Assembly (NCBI GenBank): GCA_015680685.1
Contig: MNCI01014949.1
Location: forward strand, 165,168-187,874
Length of the DNA stretch: 22,707 bases
Source: Gnetum montanum
Taxonomy: Eukaryota > Streptophyta > Gnetopsida > Gnetales > Gnetaceae
Reading direction: 5' to 3'
The position numbers were made by a program, and so were the translations under genes. The first letter of the stretch is position 1; each line of letters begins with the position of its first letter. This document shows, piece by piece, positions 10,901-18,889 of the stretch. The notes under the pieces are model-generated. The model worked only from the letters and a program-made list of their open reading frames with translations, was not told where the DNA came from and did no database searches.

Positions 10901-13900
10901 CTTGTTGCAGCGGAAGACTTGAAGTGCATGGACTCTTGGTTCTCATTCTTACCAGAATCTATCAAGTTCCGTTTCTGAACACTGATAATAAAAACTTTAT
11001 ATATCTCAAAGAAAATGAATTAAACTTCATATGACCCACCATTGGAAAGCTTATGATAATTTCTACAATCTTGAAAAAAAGTAGAGATCAAAATATTTCT
11101 TCAAAATTAAGTTACAGGCTGATCTTTTTGTACTGTCCAGATTTCCCCTGTTTCAGACAGGCGGGATTAAAACTGAGATAAACTAATTTTTTCAGAAGCT
11201 TTCTGCAATTTTCTTGATTTTAACATGTAGGAAATTCAATGAGCTTTTCAAACATATGAAACACATACTTCAGAGCGTCATACTTAGAGAGCAATCATTA
11301 AATCAATTTAGGTCTTCTGAACAGACCTTGAAGGAATTTCAGGAAACACATTACATGCATGCAAGACCTTATAAAATCTTCACTAAATCTTGATGAATTA
11401 TGCTCAGATCTATGTCATATAGCTTCTAAACATCAGAGTTTAAACAATTCTAAAGAAAGGAGGCTAAATTGAACATCAAATTTCATGATCACATGACAAG
11501 GTAAAAAGGGCTTTTACATGAACAAAAATGCCCTTGATTCTACAAGATAAATGGCCTCAACTTGTTTGCAAAAAACCTCCACAAATTCAGATCTACTTGG
11601 CGGAGTTAAAAACATGAACAAAACTCATGATTTAAAGGGGCTTTTAAGTCTACATGCTTGATGAAACATTCCTTCATGATTTACATTGAGGCAAGAAACA
11701 TAAAACATAAACATGAAATGAAACTAAAATTTAGCATCTCTTAGGATGCATGAGAGGGCCTTCTTCTTCTTGAAACACTTGCGAGAAACTTTATGAGAAA
11801 GTGTTGTGAGAATTGTGAGAACTATTTGTGAGAATGTGTGACTGCATTGTGAGAAAATTGTGAAGAAAAAAACTTGTGAGAAGTCGTGCCTGAAATTCAT
11901 TATGGAAGAGTTTAATTGTGAGAGAGTTGGCTGTGAGAATGTGAGAAAGGGGAGCACCTAAACTAAGAAATTAGCAGCAACTCAAATCAATAAAAAATGG
12001 AGCAAGAGAAAAGAAAGAAACTTCACTTCATTAATCTTGAATTGCTTATTGCTCCATTGTGTTTACAATGAGGCTCATGGTCTCTTTTAGAGCTTGAGAA
12101 GTGGAGAAGATTTGAAACTCCTCTTCATGTGGGATAAACTCTTTCCTTTTTCCTCTTCTCGTAGGCATAAACTAAGCTTTTCTTTCTATTTTGTTAGCTT
12201 CTTTAGCTTCTTTGAATACATAAAACTTCTAACATGTACTTGACTTGAATGTATGGAAAAAGAACAAAGACAAAGTTTGGGCATTGCCCAAATATCATGA
12301 TAAAGGATAGTTAATTACCTTGCCACAATGTCATGAAGTCCACATGCAAGCTCTCAATAGTCTTTGAACTATGCTAGTGACAAACACCGTGCTACAATCA
12401 CTTCATTGCATTTAGGGCATTCAATGACAACCAAAATTATAGTTAACCATCTTATGATTGTCCTACAACTGATGCAAGATAGTCCCATAGCTTATTGATT
12501 GACATATTGATACAAAAGACTCAACATGATTACATGGAGAAGTTATGTCATGTACAACTAGAAAAATGTGATCTAGAAGACAATTATGATGACACTTCAA
12601 GAGTTGGTGTTTCTAGATGTGATCCTCTAGAAGTGCTTAACTATTACAATTACTAAATTGGGATGTTGATGATGGATGACTAAAACTTTCTTAGGTATTC
12701 TTCTAGGCTTGCCACTTGTCCTCTTAGTTGTTGTATCTCATCTTGCAATTGTTATATTTTGTAAGCTAAAGTTCTTCTCTTATTATCTAACTCTAGGTTC
12801 AAATTTCCGATTGCTTTGGTTAGCAAGACCTGCACAAAACCACTAGCTAGCAAGACTTGCATCCCAAACTCATCCTAACACATGGGTAATCACCTAGAGG
12901 CTCAATGCTCATTCCACCAAGGCAGGGTCTTGGACAGCCCGTAGATGAGTGAAAGCCTAACCTCTTCCAAGTAGGTGTTCACAGGTGCAAACTTAGGTCT
13001 TACAACTTGGAAATAAGCACCTTACCATCATTCCAACATATGCTTAACAATATAACAACTATATTGAGGGGTCATATGGAGGGCTGTTATAAAAACTACA
13101 TGCATGGATAAAAAATCACTACATGAAATCTTAGGATGGTGAGGGATGGTTATGGGGAGAGTTTTCAGAACCTAAAAGAATTTGGCTATAGGTACACCCC
13201 AAGGCATATGGCTAACATGATACATTAGAAGAATTATAGAAAATATAATGATGCCTCAAGCATGACTAGAATTGGTGACTTATTCTTGCAAATCCTTGTT
13301 ACACAAGGAACTAACCAATTGAGCCACCTTTCATTGGTGGTGAGGCTTAGTTATGGGGAACTAATCACATGTACAAAGTTGTAGAGGCCTAAGATATTTT
13401 GTGCATAGTTCCAGTAGACAAAGAAGCTATATGCTTAGTTATTAATTGTAACAATTAATAATTTGTTAAAGTGAGGATAGAGGACAGTTAATCAGTGTTG
13501 TTTCTATAAGAATACTTATGAAGTTGGTAATCATATATATTTTCATTGTATTGTAATTGCTTACATTTGGAATAGAGTTGGGAAAGCCAGAAACCAACAT
13601 TTGCTATCTTGGGCTTTGATTAGTGGTAATTAATGCATCAATAAATTTTGGAATGCTCTGCTAGTACATATGATCTTTCAAATTTAGAAGAAAAAATCAA
13701 AGTGCTTTTGAAGGAACGTAAATCTGTCCAGGTAGAATTGAAAAGCAAATTATTATCATCTTGGTGACTTTATCCCATCAACATGGGCTAACCTGTATAT
13801 ATAAGTGAAGGATTTGATGATGACTTATTATTGTTGATTGTGTATTTGACTTCATAATCCTTGAATATATATTTTTACTGTGTCTCCATGTGACATGTCT

Positions 13901-16900
13901 TAGCATGGGTTCAAACTTCTGACTTGCAAATAACAAGCTACATGTTCTAACCTGTTTGGGCCTTGAATGATTATATTTGTTATTTTCAAATTAAGGATTA
14001 GATTATTATCGTGAAATGATTATTTTATTTTTAAACTTTTTATAGGCTTGGTTGATTGTTAAGATCCCAATAATAATTTCAAAAGATAAAAAAGTATTGT
14101 TTAAAATATCTTTTGAAGTAGCAATATTACCACTCCATAATTTCAACCATGAATCGATATTGCTATTCATTTTGTCTTTTCCTTTCATTTGCATTCTCTT
14201 GACATTAAACTAATGTTTTTGTTTGACAATGTTTTAAGCTTATTTCAGTCTTTTCTCCTTCATTCTTGGCACGACTTAACCTTTATCAAGATTTATGTAT
14301 TTCATTCTCTTATGTTTATTGCAGTCTTGTAATTTGATTTTGTAAATGCTGAACTTGTATTCAAAGCAAGGTTTTCTTTGTTAGTGTTTTTGTTTTTGTC
14401 TTTTTTCTTGGCATTTTTGTTTATTTTTTGACTTTCTTTTTTAGATACNATCTTTTTTCTTGGCATTTTTGTCTATTTTTTGACTTTCTTTTTTAGATAC
14501 GAAGATCAGCACTTTGATCCAATACATTTTTCTCTTCCATTGTAGATTCTGAGCAAGTTATCATATTCCTATTGATATTGATCGTAGAGTGGATATCATT
14601 GAATTTGTGGATAGAATAGGCATTGGATTTCATGCATTCTCTCTTAGATATGATGACAGTTCATCATTCATTCATCTCTCAGACAACTTGACCATAGTCA
14701 AGGGGTGCCATCTTGTACTTATTACCTTATTATTTGACTATCAATATGTGCATGGAACAGTGAATCTTTATTAATATTTTCATGATCTGTTTTGTACAAT
14801 ATCAGAACAGTTGATGAGAAGAATATCACATACAGATTGTTCGTGGTACCGACCATTCTTCAATTTTATTGCTCTTTGGATGAGTACGTCAAGTGGCATG
14901 GATTAGTGTCTGAAGTGACATGATCTAAGCCTAAACAATCCTGAATTTTATCTGATACCGCCTCTAATATGATGTTCTCTTGAATACCTGTGTTCATCAT
15001 AATACTGAGAATATATGGATAATAATTTTTTGATTAGGATTTTCAGAGGTAGAAGATTTACTCTTTTTTCTTTTTTTCTTTTTTTTCAAGAAAACGTCAA
15101 GATGTCTGATAAACAGGAAAATACATACGACTATCTGAGTACAAAAAGCAGGGGAGCGGTCCATAACCTGCAAAAAGATAAACCATTTTTGTTTTGCCAA
15201 TGGGCATGTATAGAGTGTCATTACCAGAAAGAACATAACAGTCAGAACCAAACAGGTCTGTAGGCCTCTAAACCCAAAACACCTACAACAAAAACCTTTG
15301 ATAAACAAGCAATATACAAGGGAGCCCATTAAGTGAGAGGAAGAGAGTGAAAAATACAATCAGTTCTTATTTTAGGATGCACTTGATCAACAATTACCCT
15401 ATCGGTCAACTTTAATGAAACCAAAGGCTTTATTAAGCCTTTCGAGCTCCATCTGCCTGCATTGAATTTCTTCCAAGCCCAGGTGTAGAGTCTTGTCTGG
15501 ATGAAGGAGAGTTGATTGTTGCTTCATCATAATTTTGATTCTCTTGCCAGTGGGATCAACAATTAACCCTTCACTCAATGTAGTGCACTTCCCACTAGAG
15601 AACAACTGCTTCATGGAGCTACTAAGTGATGCTTGATGCCTTCTCTCCATTTCTGCCCTTTCCTGCTCCTTCTCTGTTCTGCAAAGCTCCTTTCTAATTT
15701 TTCCTTGATCTTCAACCCTAGCAGCCTCTTTTGCCACAAGCCTTGCCTCTTCCTCCAGATGCTTTCATTCTTTTTCTTTGCACTACAGTTTTGCCTTTCG
15801 CAAAGCCTCCTTCAGCTCTTGCTGGATTTGGCATCTTAAGTGCTGGGGATCATTTTCCCTCGTCAACTCAGCCTCCTTGACAATGATCAATAAAGTAGTT
15901 TGAATCATTCTTTGGTTCTACAGTTTCTACTATATCATTTGTTGACATTGTTGATGTAGTTGACATATCCGTAGTCTTTGTCACATGGACTTCTAGGGCT
16001 TGCCTTGCATATCTTTATTGCCAAACCAAAAGTTTAATGTTTATTTAGTCCTTTTTGTACCCCAGGCTCTCTCTGGGCAGAAGGTTATAGCTTTTGGGTA
16101 TTCCAAATCCTCTTATGTTTCTTTGCATAAAGATTTATTGTATCAAGCATGTGCTTCTATATTGTTTTCTTTTCTCGGCAGGTTTGGAATAGATGCTTCT
16201 CTATTCTAGGAACTTTTAAGATTTGATCCTTCTTCGATGCCTTCAATTTCTTTGGGAGAAAAGTTTCAAGATGAACATGTGTTTATGGGGAAGTTCATGA
16301 GAACAGGAGCTTTATTTATTAATAAAAAGAATAGATATGGTGTGGTATACAGTAGAGTTTGAGAGAAGTTGCACATTTGTTTCAAGAAGTATATATTTTT
16401 ACTGGCTCTTCTTACTTCCTACCGTAATACCTTATTGGATATTAAAAAATCAAACATTTTAGCATGATTCTTTTCAGTTGAAAAGTTATCTTTACCCTAG
16501 CTTGCTTTTCTTTTCTAAATATTTGTACAAACATTTCTTTCTTAGCCTTCAGCAGCTATGATTTGATATATCTTAGTGTAATTTTCTCAGTAAAGTTTCA
16601 ATGATTGTATCTTATGTTGTGTTATTGTCGTTGATGATAAGTCCCTAATTGATTAGGTTTTGTGCAATTCCTGACCACACGGGCATGAATTTAGGTAGGA
16701 TAGCGATATACCCAACAAATTCTTTGCAACAAAATTCTGGAATTAGTTAATTTGGTTAAAGTTTAAAACTTCCTAATATGAGGATTATTGTCTATGACTA
16801 TTTAGTATTGTCATGCTTAGATTGTCTGTACTAAATTTCATTTTCAGTCTACATACACAGAAAAGATGTTTAGACATATTTTGAGATGAAAAAAATTGTC

Positions 16901-17076
16901 TGTATTCTTTTAGTATATTACATGAAAATGAAGATGCTTAGACATTTTTTCCCTTTGTTTGATGAATGGAACTACTTTGAACAGCATCTTTATCTTGGAG
17001 TCCTGTATGGTTTGCTGGCTTTGAAGTCTGTGTTTCTTGATGACTTTGCATCATACTTAACTGGAAACATTGGCCG
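7816..17076 (+). CDS. Front-end (cytochrome b5-type) acyl-lipid desaturase, six internal exons, partial
   Basis: Role (known): these membrane enzymes of the ER add a double bond between an existing one and the carboxyl end of a fatty acyl chain, using electrons from an N-terminal b5 domain and a di-iron centre held by three His boxes. Seen: six exons with consistent phases join to one open frame of about 208 residues. Residues 1-46 are the post-b5 linker with YYVGEVE. Residues 55-101 are two hydrophobic helices. HDANH (103-107) is box 1, GASSFMWRYQHVVGHH (128-143) contains box 2, followed by YTNVDNYDPDI and DPDVRRV. The exon at 16985 gives LYLGVLYGLLALKSVFLDDF. The b5 domain and the third box are outside the window, so only about half the usual 450-480 residues are visible. 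The HDANHG plus QHVVGHH pairing points to the delta-5/delta-4-like branch, not sphingolipid delta-8 or borage-type delta-6. Inference: a delta-5 enzyme of polymethylene-interrupted fatty acid synthesis, as in gymnosperm seed oils; regiospecificity is unproven. Confidence 0.9.
8111..8294 (+). CDS. Desaturase exon: two membrane helices and His box 1
   Basis: Acceptor TTGCAG at 8105-8110, donor GTAGGC from 8295. The exon has 61 codons plus one base. It begins VNPCFHPHMLLKSFLVF, goes through a long hydrophobic stretch with FFAHWNIF in the middle, and ends with FFTAQIGITINHDANH. HDANH at 8279-8293 is the HX3H iron-binding box. The Gly that follows is split across the intron (G, then GT at 8389). 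Confidence 0.92.
8389..8458 (+). CDS. Desaturase exon between His boxes
   Basis: Acceptor TTCCAG ends at 8388; the donor is GT at 8459. It encodes PHGTVQWLANLMSCSLDFIG and AS, ending in the first two bases of a Ser codon. W-x-x-N and the D-F-I-G-A-S run are family hallmarks leading into box 2. Only 70 bases long, so single-exon gene finders may miss it. Confidence 0.88.
8545..8618 (+). CDS. Desaturase exon: His box 2
   Basis: Acceptor GTACAG ends at 8544; donor GTAAGC starts at 8619. It encodes FMWRYQHVVGHHSYTNVDNY and DPDI. HVVGHH at 8564-8581 is the HX3HH box that binds the di-iron centre. The last base starts an AGG Arg codon completed at 8724. Confidence 0.9.
8724..8791 (+). CDS. Desaturase exon after His box 2
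   Basis: Acceptor TTTCAG ends at 8723; donor GTATAA starts at 8792. It encodes VKDPDVRRVTCKQPLHKY followed by HAFQ and ends in phase 0. The D-P-D-x-R and YHxFQ pieces are conserved in the family and lead into the next helix, encoded by the exon 8.2 kb downstream. Confidence 0.88.
10013..10175 (+). repeat. SINE-like repeat, copy 1
   Basis: The stretch beginning TTGGAGTGATGGTGAGG (10014) and running through GAAGAGGTTAAGCTTTCAC (10083-10101) to GATGAGCATTGAGGCTTTGGG (10137-10157) is clearly similar to the reverse complement of 12885-13040. GGTTGAGTCTAGG (10059-10071) resembles an RNA polymerase III box B (GGTTCGAnTCC), and GTGATGGTGAGG lies where box A would be. This suggests a tRNA-derived SINE. 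Ends and target duplications are not defined. Confidence 0.6.
10894..12234 (-). mobile_element. Probable solo LTR of a Copia-type retrotransposon
   Basis: Seen: the block is bounded by TGTTGGAC at 10894 and CTTCTAACA ending at 12234, so both strands begin TG and end CA with near-matching termini (TGTTGGA against TGTTAGA). Read on the minus strand, CTCTAAAAGAG (about 12083-12093) could be a degenerate TATA box, followed by CCTCATTGTAAACACAATGG (about 12055-12074), a layout typical of plant Copia LTR leaders. The far end reads CTTCCGCTGCAACAAGTCC just before the terminal AACA, also common in such LTRs. No gag or pol lies on either side, so it would be a solo LTR. The 5-base flanks (CAAGA, TGTAC) do not match, so the target duplication is absent or decayed. 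Other end points are possible. Confidence 0.5.
11766..11950 (-). repeat. Interspersed TTGTGAGAA motif cluster within the LTR
   Basis: On the + strand the motif TTGTGAGAA or a close variant occurs about eight times between 11801 and 11946, separated by irregular spacers of roughly 8 to 40 bases. It lies in what would be the transcribed leader of the LTR. On the minus strand it is TTCTCACAA. Confidence 0.6.
12680..12829 (-). pseudogene. Coiled-coil C-terminus relic
   Basis: Seen on the minus strand: fifty codons starting VLLTKAIGNLNLELDNKRR, with one internal stop, then QLQDEIQQLRGQVASLEEYL and RKF before a TAG at 12682-12680. The heptad-like spacing of L, I and V with E, Q, D, K and R between is that of a coiled coil. 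It is too short and too isolated to be an exon of the host gene on the opposite strand. Inference: the tail of a transposon or retrocopied coding sequence. I do not recognise the family. Confidence 0.4.
12885..13040 (-). repeat. SINE-like repeat, copy 2 (inverted relative to copy 1)
   Basis: Read on the minus strand: TTGGAATGATGGTAAGG (about 13018-13034), then GGAAGAGGTTAGGCTTTCAC (12950-12969) and GGAATGAGCATTGAGCCTC (12898-12916). This is the same order and spacing as the copy at 10013-10175. Its inner part has extra bases relative to copy 1. The two copies sit 2.7 kb apart in opposite orientation within one intron. Confidence 0.6.
13264..13345 (-). repeat. tRNA-like SINE head
   Basis: On the minus strand TGGCTCAATTGG (13326-13315) matches an RNA polymerase III box A (TRGYNNARNGG), followed by TTAG as in the tRNA D-loop. 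About 40 bases later AATTCTAGTC (13273-13264) matches box B weakly, 7 of 10 against GGTTCGAGTC. No cloverleaf can be closed, so it is not a functional tRNA. Confidence 0.45.
13439..13461. repeat. 23-base palindrome
   Basis: Arms TTATTAATTGT and ACAATTAATAA (11 bases each) flank a single A at 13450. The match is perfect but made almost entirely of A and T. Confidence 0.7.
14399..14500 (+). repeat. 50-bp duplication flanking a single N (assembly join)
   Basis: Bases 14399-14448 and 14451-14500 are the same T-rich 50-mer with one difference (T or C near position 23 of the unit). They are separated by N at 14449 and an A. This is the form left when two contig ends overlap but are joined with a gap instead of being merged. 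Confidence 0.75.
14950..15360 (-). mobile_element. Possible decayed Copia-type LTR with primer-binding-site remnant
   Basis: CTGATACC at about 14951-14958 resembles the antisense of the initiator-tRNA primer site (TGGTATCAG), which in Copia elements abuts the LTR. The stretch to 15360 contains ATATACAAGGGAGCCCATTA (15311-15330), similar in style to antisense LTR leaders. No clear TG and CA ends or internal genes are visible. A long pyrimidine tract (15059-15088) lies inside. This is a weak call. Confidence 0.25.
15399..15908 (-). pseudogene. Charged coiled-coil protein relic, 169 codons, two internal stops
   Basis: Seen on the minus strand: one frame from an ATG at 15908-15906 to a TAG at 15401-15399, broken by TAG (15785-15783) and TGA (15767-15765). 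The last 112 codons are open. The first two thirds are Glu/Lys/Arg/Gln-rich (IQQELKEALRKAKL, HLEEEARLVAKEAARVEDQ, RKELCRTEKEQERAEMERR) and look like a coiled coil. The tail is more globular: GLIVDPTGKRIKIMMKQQ, LEEIQCRQMELERLNKAF, ending FIKVDR. I do not recognise it. Two explanations fit: a relic of a retrotransposon protein, or a retrocopied host gene fragment. Its composition resembles the coil in the two LINE copies, but I cannot align the tail to them. It lies antisense in the desaturase intron, so it is not an exon. Confidence 0.5.
16985..17076 (+). CDS. Desaturase exon after the giant intron
   Basis: Acceptor GAACAG ends at 16984; donor GTATGT starts at 17077. It encodes HLYLGVLYGLLALKSVFLDD and FASYLTGNIG with two bases of a further codon. 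The start fits the YHAFQ end of the previous exon, as in family members where YHxFQ is followed by a Tyr/Leu-rich helix and K-S-x-x-x-D. The rest of the gene, including the third His box, is not in the window. Confidence 0.88.
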
Positions 17077-17580
17077 GTATGTTCTCATCTCATTTCTGCT
17101 TTCATTTCTGTTATAAACATGTTCTAGAGCTTTCTGTCAGTTGATTGCACTGTTTTCTTGTCAAGCAATAGTACATTAATAGTAGAAGGTTGTGCTTCTA
17201 TATATAAAACTGTTTGTGCATATTTTTTAGTATAAGCTCACAAATGTACCACTCATGTTTCTTGCTATTAAATTCTTTAAATTAGAGTGCTTTTGGAACT
17301 TCTGCACCAACAGAAAGAACCAAACAAATTCATTTTAAAGTAAAACTGATGTACGTAGCAATTTTTCCTTCTAATTTTGAGGGTCTATCAGTGTGGATCA
17401 TGAAAATAATTTAATCTTGCAACCTACTTTAACAAAATAGCTCAGGTGCAGCTGCTAGGAGTGAGGTAGCGTAGTAGCAAATGAAAAATCTGTAGATAGG
17501 AGGCTTCATTAACTATAGAGTCAAATGTATAGTGTTTATTATGCCCCTAAATTTTTTTGAGAAGAATTTGGGGTTTTCTA
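17077..17580 (+). other. Start of the next desaturase intron, no gene seen
   Basis: AT-rich sequence after the donor GTATGT. No acceptor with a family-like exon follows before the right-hand LINE. The intron therefore extends beyond the window and is longer than 5.6 kb. Confidence 0.6.
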
Positions 17581-17923
17581 TTATAAACAATTTGCAGTGG
17601 CGTATGTACAAGAGTGGATAATTAGGAGGGGAGAAGAACCCCCTCCAGAAACAACATATGTAGGGGTAAGGACCCCCCTAACATCATCATGGATCCTATA
17701 CACCCTAGACCAATAGAAAATAGAAATGTACCTCAGGCCACAAATCCTTTGGAAGAAAGAACAAAACAAAAAATTGCATGCAGTGTCCCCCTTCCTATCC
17801 AAAAACAGAAACAAAGCCTGCATCAAGGAATATCATAGGTGTGAGTGCCCCAGAACCCAAAGTAGACCCAAGAACAAAAGCAAAATAGCAAAAACGGCTC
17901 CCACACCCAGCCTAGAAACTATG

Positions 17924-18240
17924 TTAGAGGTGTCTTTGCAGTCTTGTACAGGGGTAGCGAGCCCTTTCTTGTGCATGGATAGTATCCAGCATAGCTTGGT
18001 GATGCTTGGAAGTGACAAAAGTAGCGGCTTGCTGGAATTCTTTATATTTTTCTTCTCGTTGCATGCACCCCTTAGGGTTGCTAGCCCCATCAAGGTGAAA
18101 TTTGGCCTTTGTTTTTCTAATATATCTACGCAAGGCATGCCACACAGTGTTATAGTTTACATCCATGATAATGTAAGGGTAGCGATCCATTTGCAGTCAT
18201 CAGTGGGCATTGGCCTCATGGGCCTCGTCCTAGCTTGCCT
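17924..18240 (-). pseudogene. LINE extension block B, right copy
   Basis: The minus strand encodes MDRYPYIIMDVNYNTVWHAL (from 18190), then RRYIRKTKAKFHLDG, REEKYKEFQQAATFV, HHQAMLDTIHAQ and ERARYPCTRLQ, with a stop near 17924. The spacing matches block B of the left copy (2301-2595), with clear identity at PY-I, R-E, QAA-FV, LDI/LDT and ERP/ERA. This 88-codon stretch is open. No known domain was recognised. Confidence 0.62.
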
Positions 18241-18259
18241 CATTCTAGCTTGTCCTTAT

Positions 18260-18730
18260 TTGTTCTTCTTCTCCCATGTCTCTGGCCTATTGCTCTTGTT
18301 CTTCTTCAGCCCTTCTTTGTTAGGCTTGTTCCTTCTCTTGCATCTCCTCCTTGATTTGCTTGCGTAGGGCATCTTCCATCTCAGCCGTCTCTCTAAGGTC
18401 CCATTGACGTTGTTCTTCCTTGACATTACTGCTCTTGCGCTGCCTACAACCGTTGTTCCTATTTGTGTTTCTGCCGCTCTGCCTCCCAAGTAGTTTTTAC
18501 CTTAGCATCAACCCAGGCCACCACTTCTACGGTGGCCCTAGCAAGGTTTGCTTTAAACTTAGCTTGCAATTTCCAATGGATTGCTTTAGCGCTATGCATG
18601 CCCATCTCTTGCCTGCTAGGTGACAGATTAGTGATAGACTCTTGCCAATCAGACCTAAAACTCTCCCTAGCCATCCCTAGACAACTTGATGTGGCCAATG
18701 CTGAAGATGAAGAGGCCCTCTCCATGGCTT
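18260..18730 (-). pseudogene. LINE extension coiled coil, right copy (broken)
   Basis: Open on the minus strand from 18725 to 18459: SDWQESITNLSPSRQ, KAIHWKLQAKFKANLARA, VDAKVKTTWEAERQKHK. After a stop and a shift it continues with VKEEQRQWDLRETAEMED, ALRKQIKEEMQEKEQA and RRAEEEQEQ down to about 18270. It is highly charged, free of prolines for long runs, and aligned in order with the coil at 1981-2300. Confidence 0.6.
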
Positions 18731-18889
18731 AGCACTATCCATACACTATTGTGAAAGGCGAAGGTCAACAAGGAGGTGGGTCCAACAGTTGGGCCACCCT
18801 CCACAATGCTGAAATCAAACATGAGTGGTGACCTTTGCGCTCTCGGGGTAGTGAGGCCAAAAGGAATTTAGGAAGGTTGATTTTGTGGC

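Larger units (their letters stand above)
8792..16984 (+). other. Giant intron of the desaturase gene (8,193 bases)
   Basis: It starts GTATAA and ends GAACAG, and joins two phase-0 exon ends into continuous family sequence (YHAFQ then HLYLGVLYGLL). The four introns before it are only 86 to 156 bases. Transposon-derived pieces listed separately fill much of it between 10000 and 15910. No host gene is visible inside on either strand. The stretches 8792-10000, 10180-10890, 12240-12670, 13350-14390, 14510-14940 and 15910-16984 show nothing I can name. Confidence 0.85.

Noticed and set aside
13315-13326. tRNA gene
   Set aside because: Box A is good but box B is weak and no acceptor or anticodon stem can be formed, so it is SINE-like only.
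13439-13461. Perfect 23-base palindrome as regulatory or terminator site
   Set aside because: Almost pure A and T in AT-rich intron DNA; no promoter or gene end nearby, so chance is likely.
14589-14774. 61-codon frame with IEFVDRIGIGFHAF, faintly like the RLG-x-x-x-HF motif of terpene synthases
   Set aside because: Only one short motif matches and no neighbouring terpene synthase exon (RR-x8-W, DDxxD) follows with proper spacing.
14997-15359. 120-codon frame on the minus strand
   Set aside because: It ends in a Lys/Ser run encoded by a simple pyrimidine tract, has no recognisable domain and overlaps a possible LTR.
17726-18367. 213-codon open frame on the + strand with hydrophobic C-terminus, resembling a membrane protein
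   Set aside because: It is antisense to block B and the coil of the right LINE, which align to the left copy at the protein level. The hydrophobic run is the mirror of charged coil codons.
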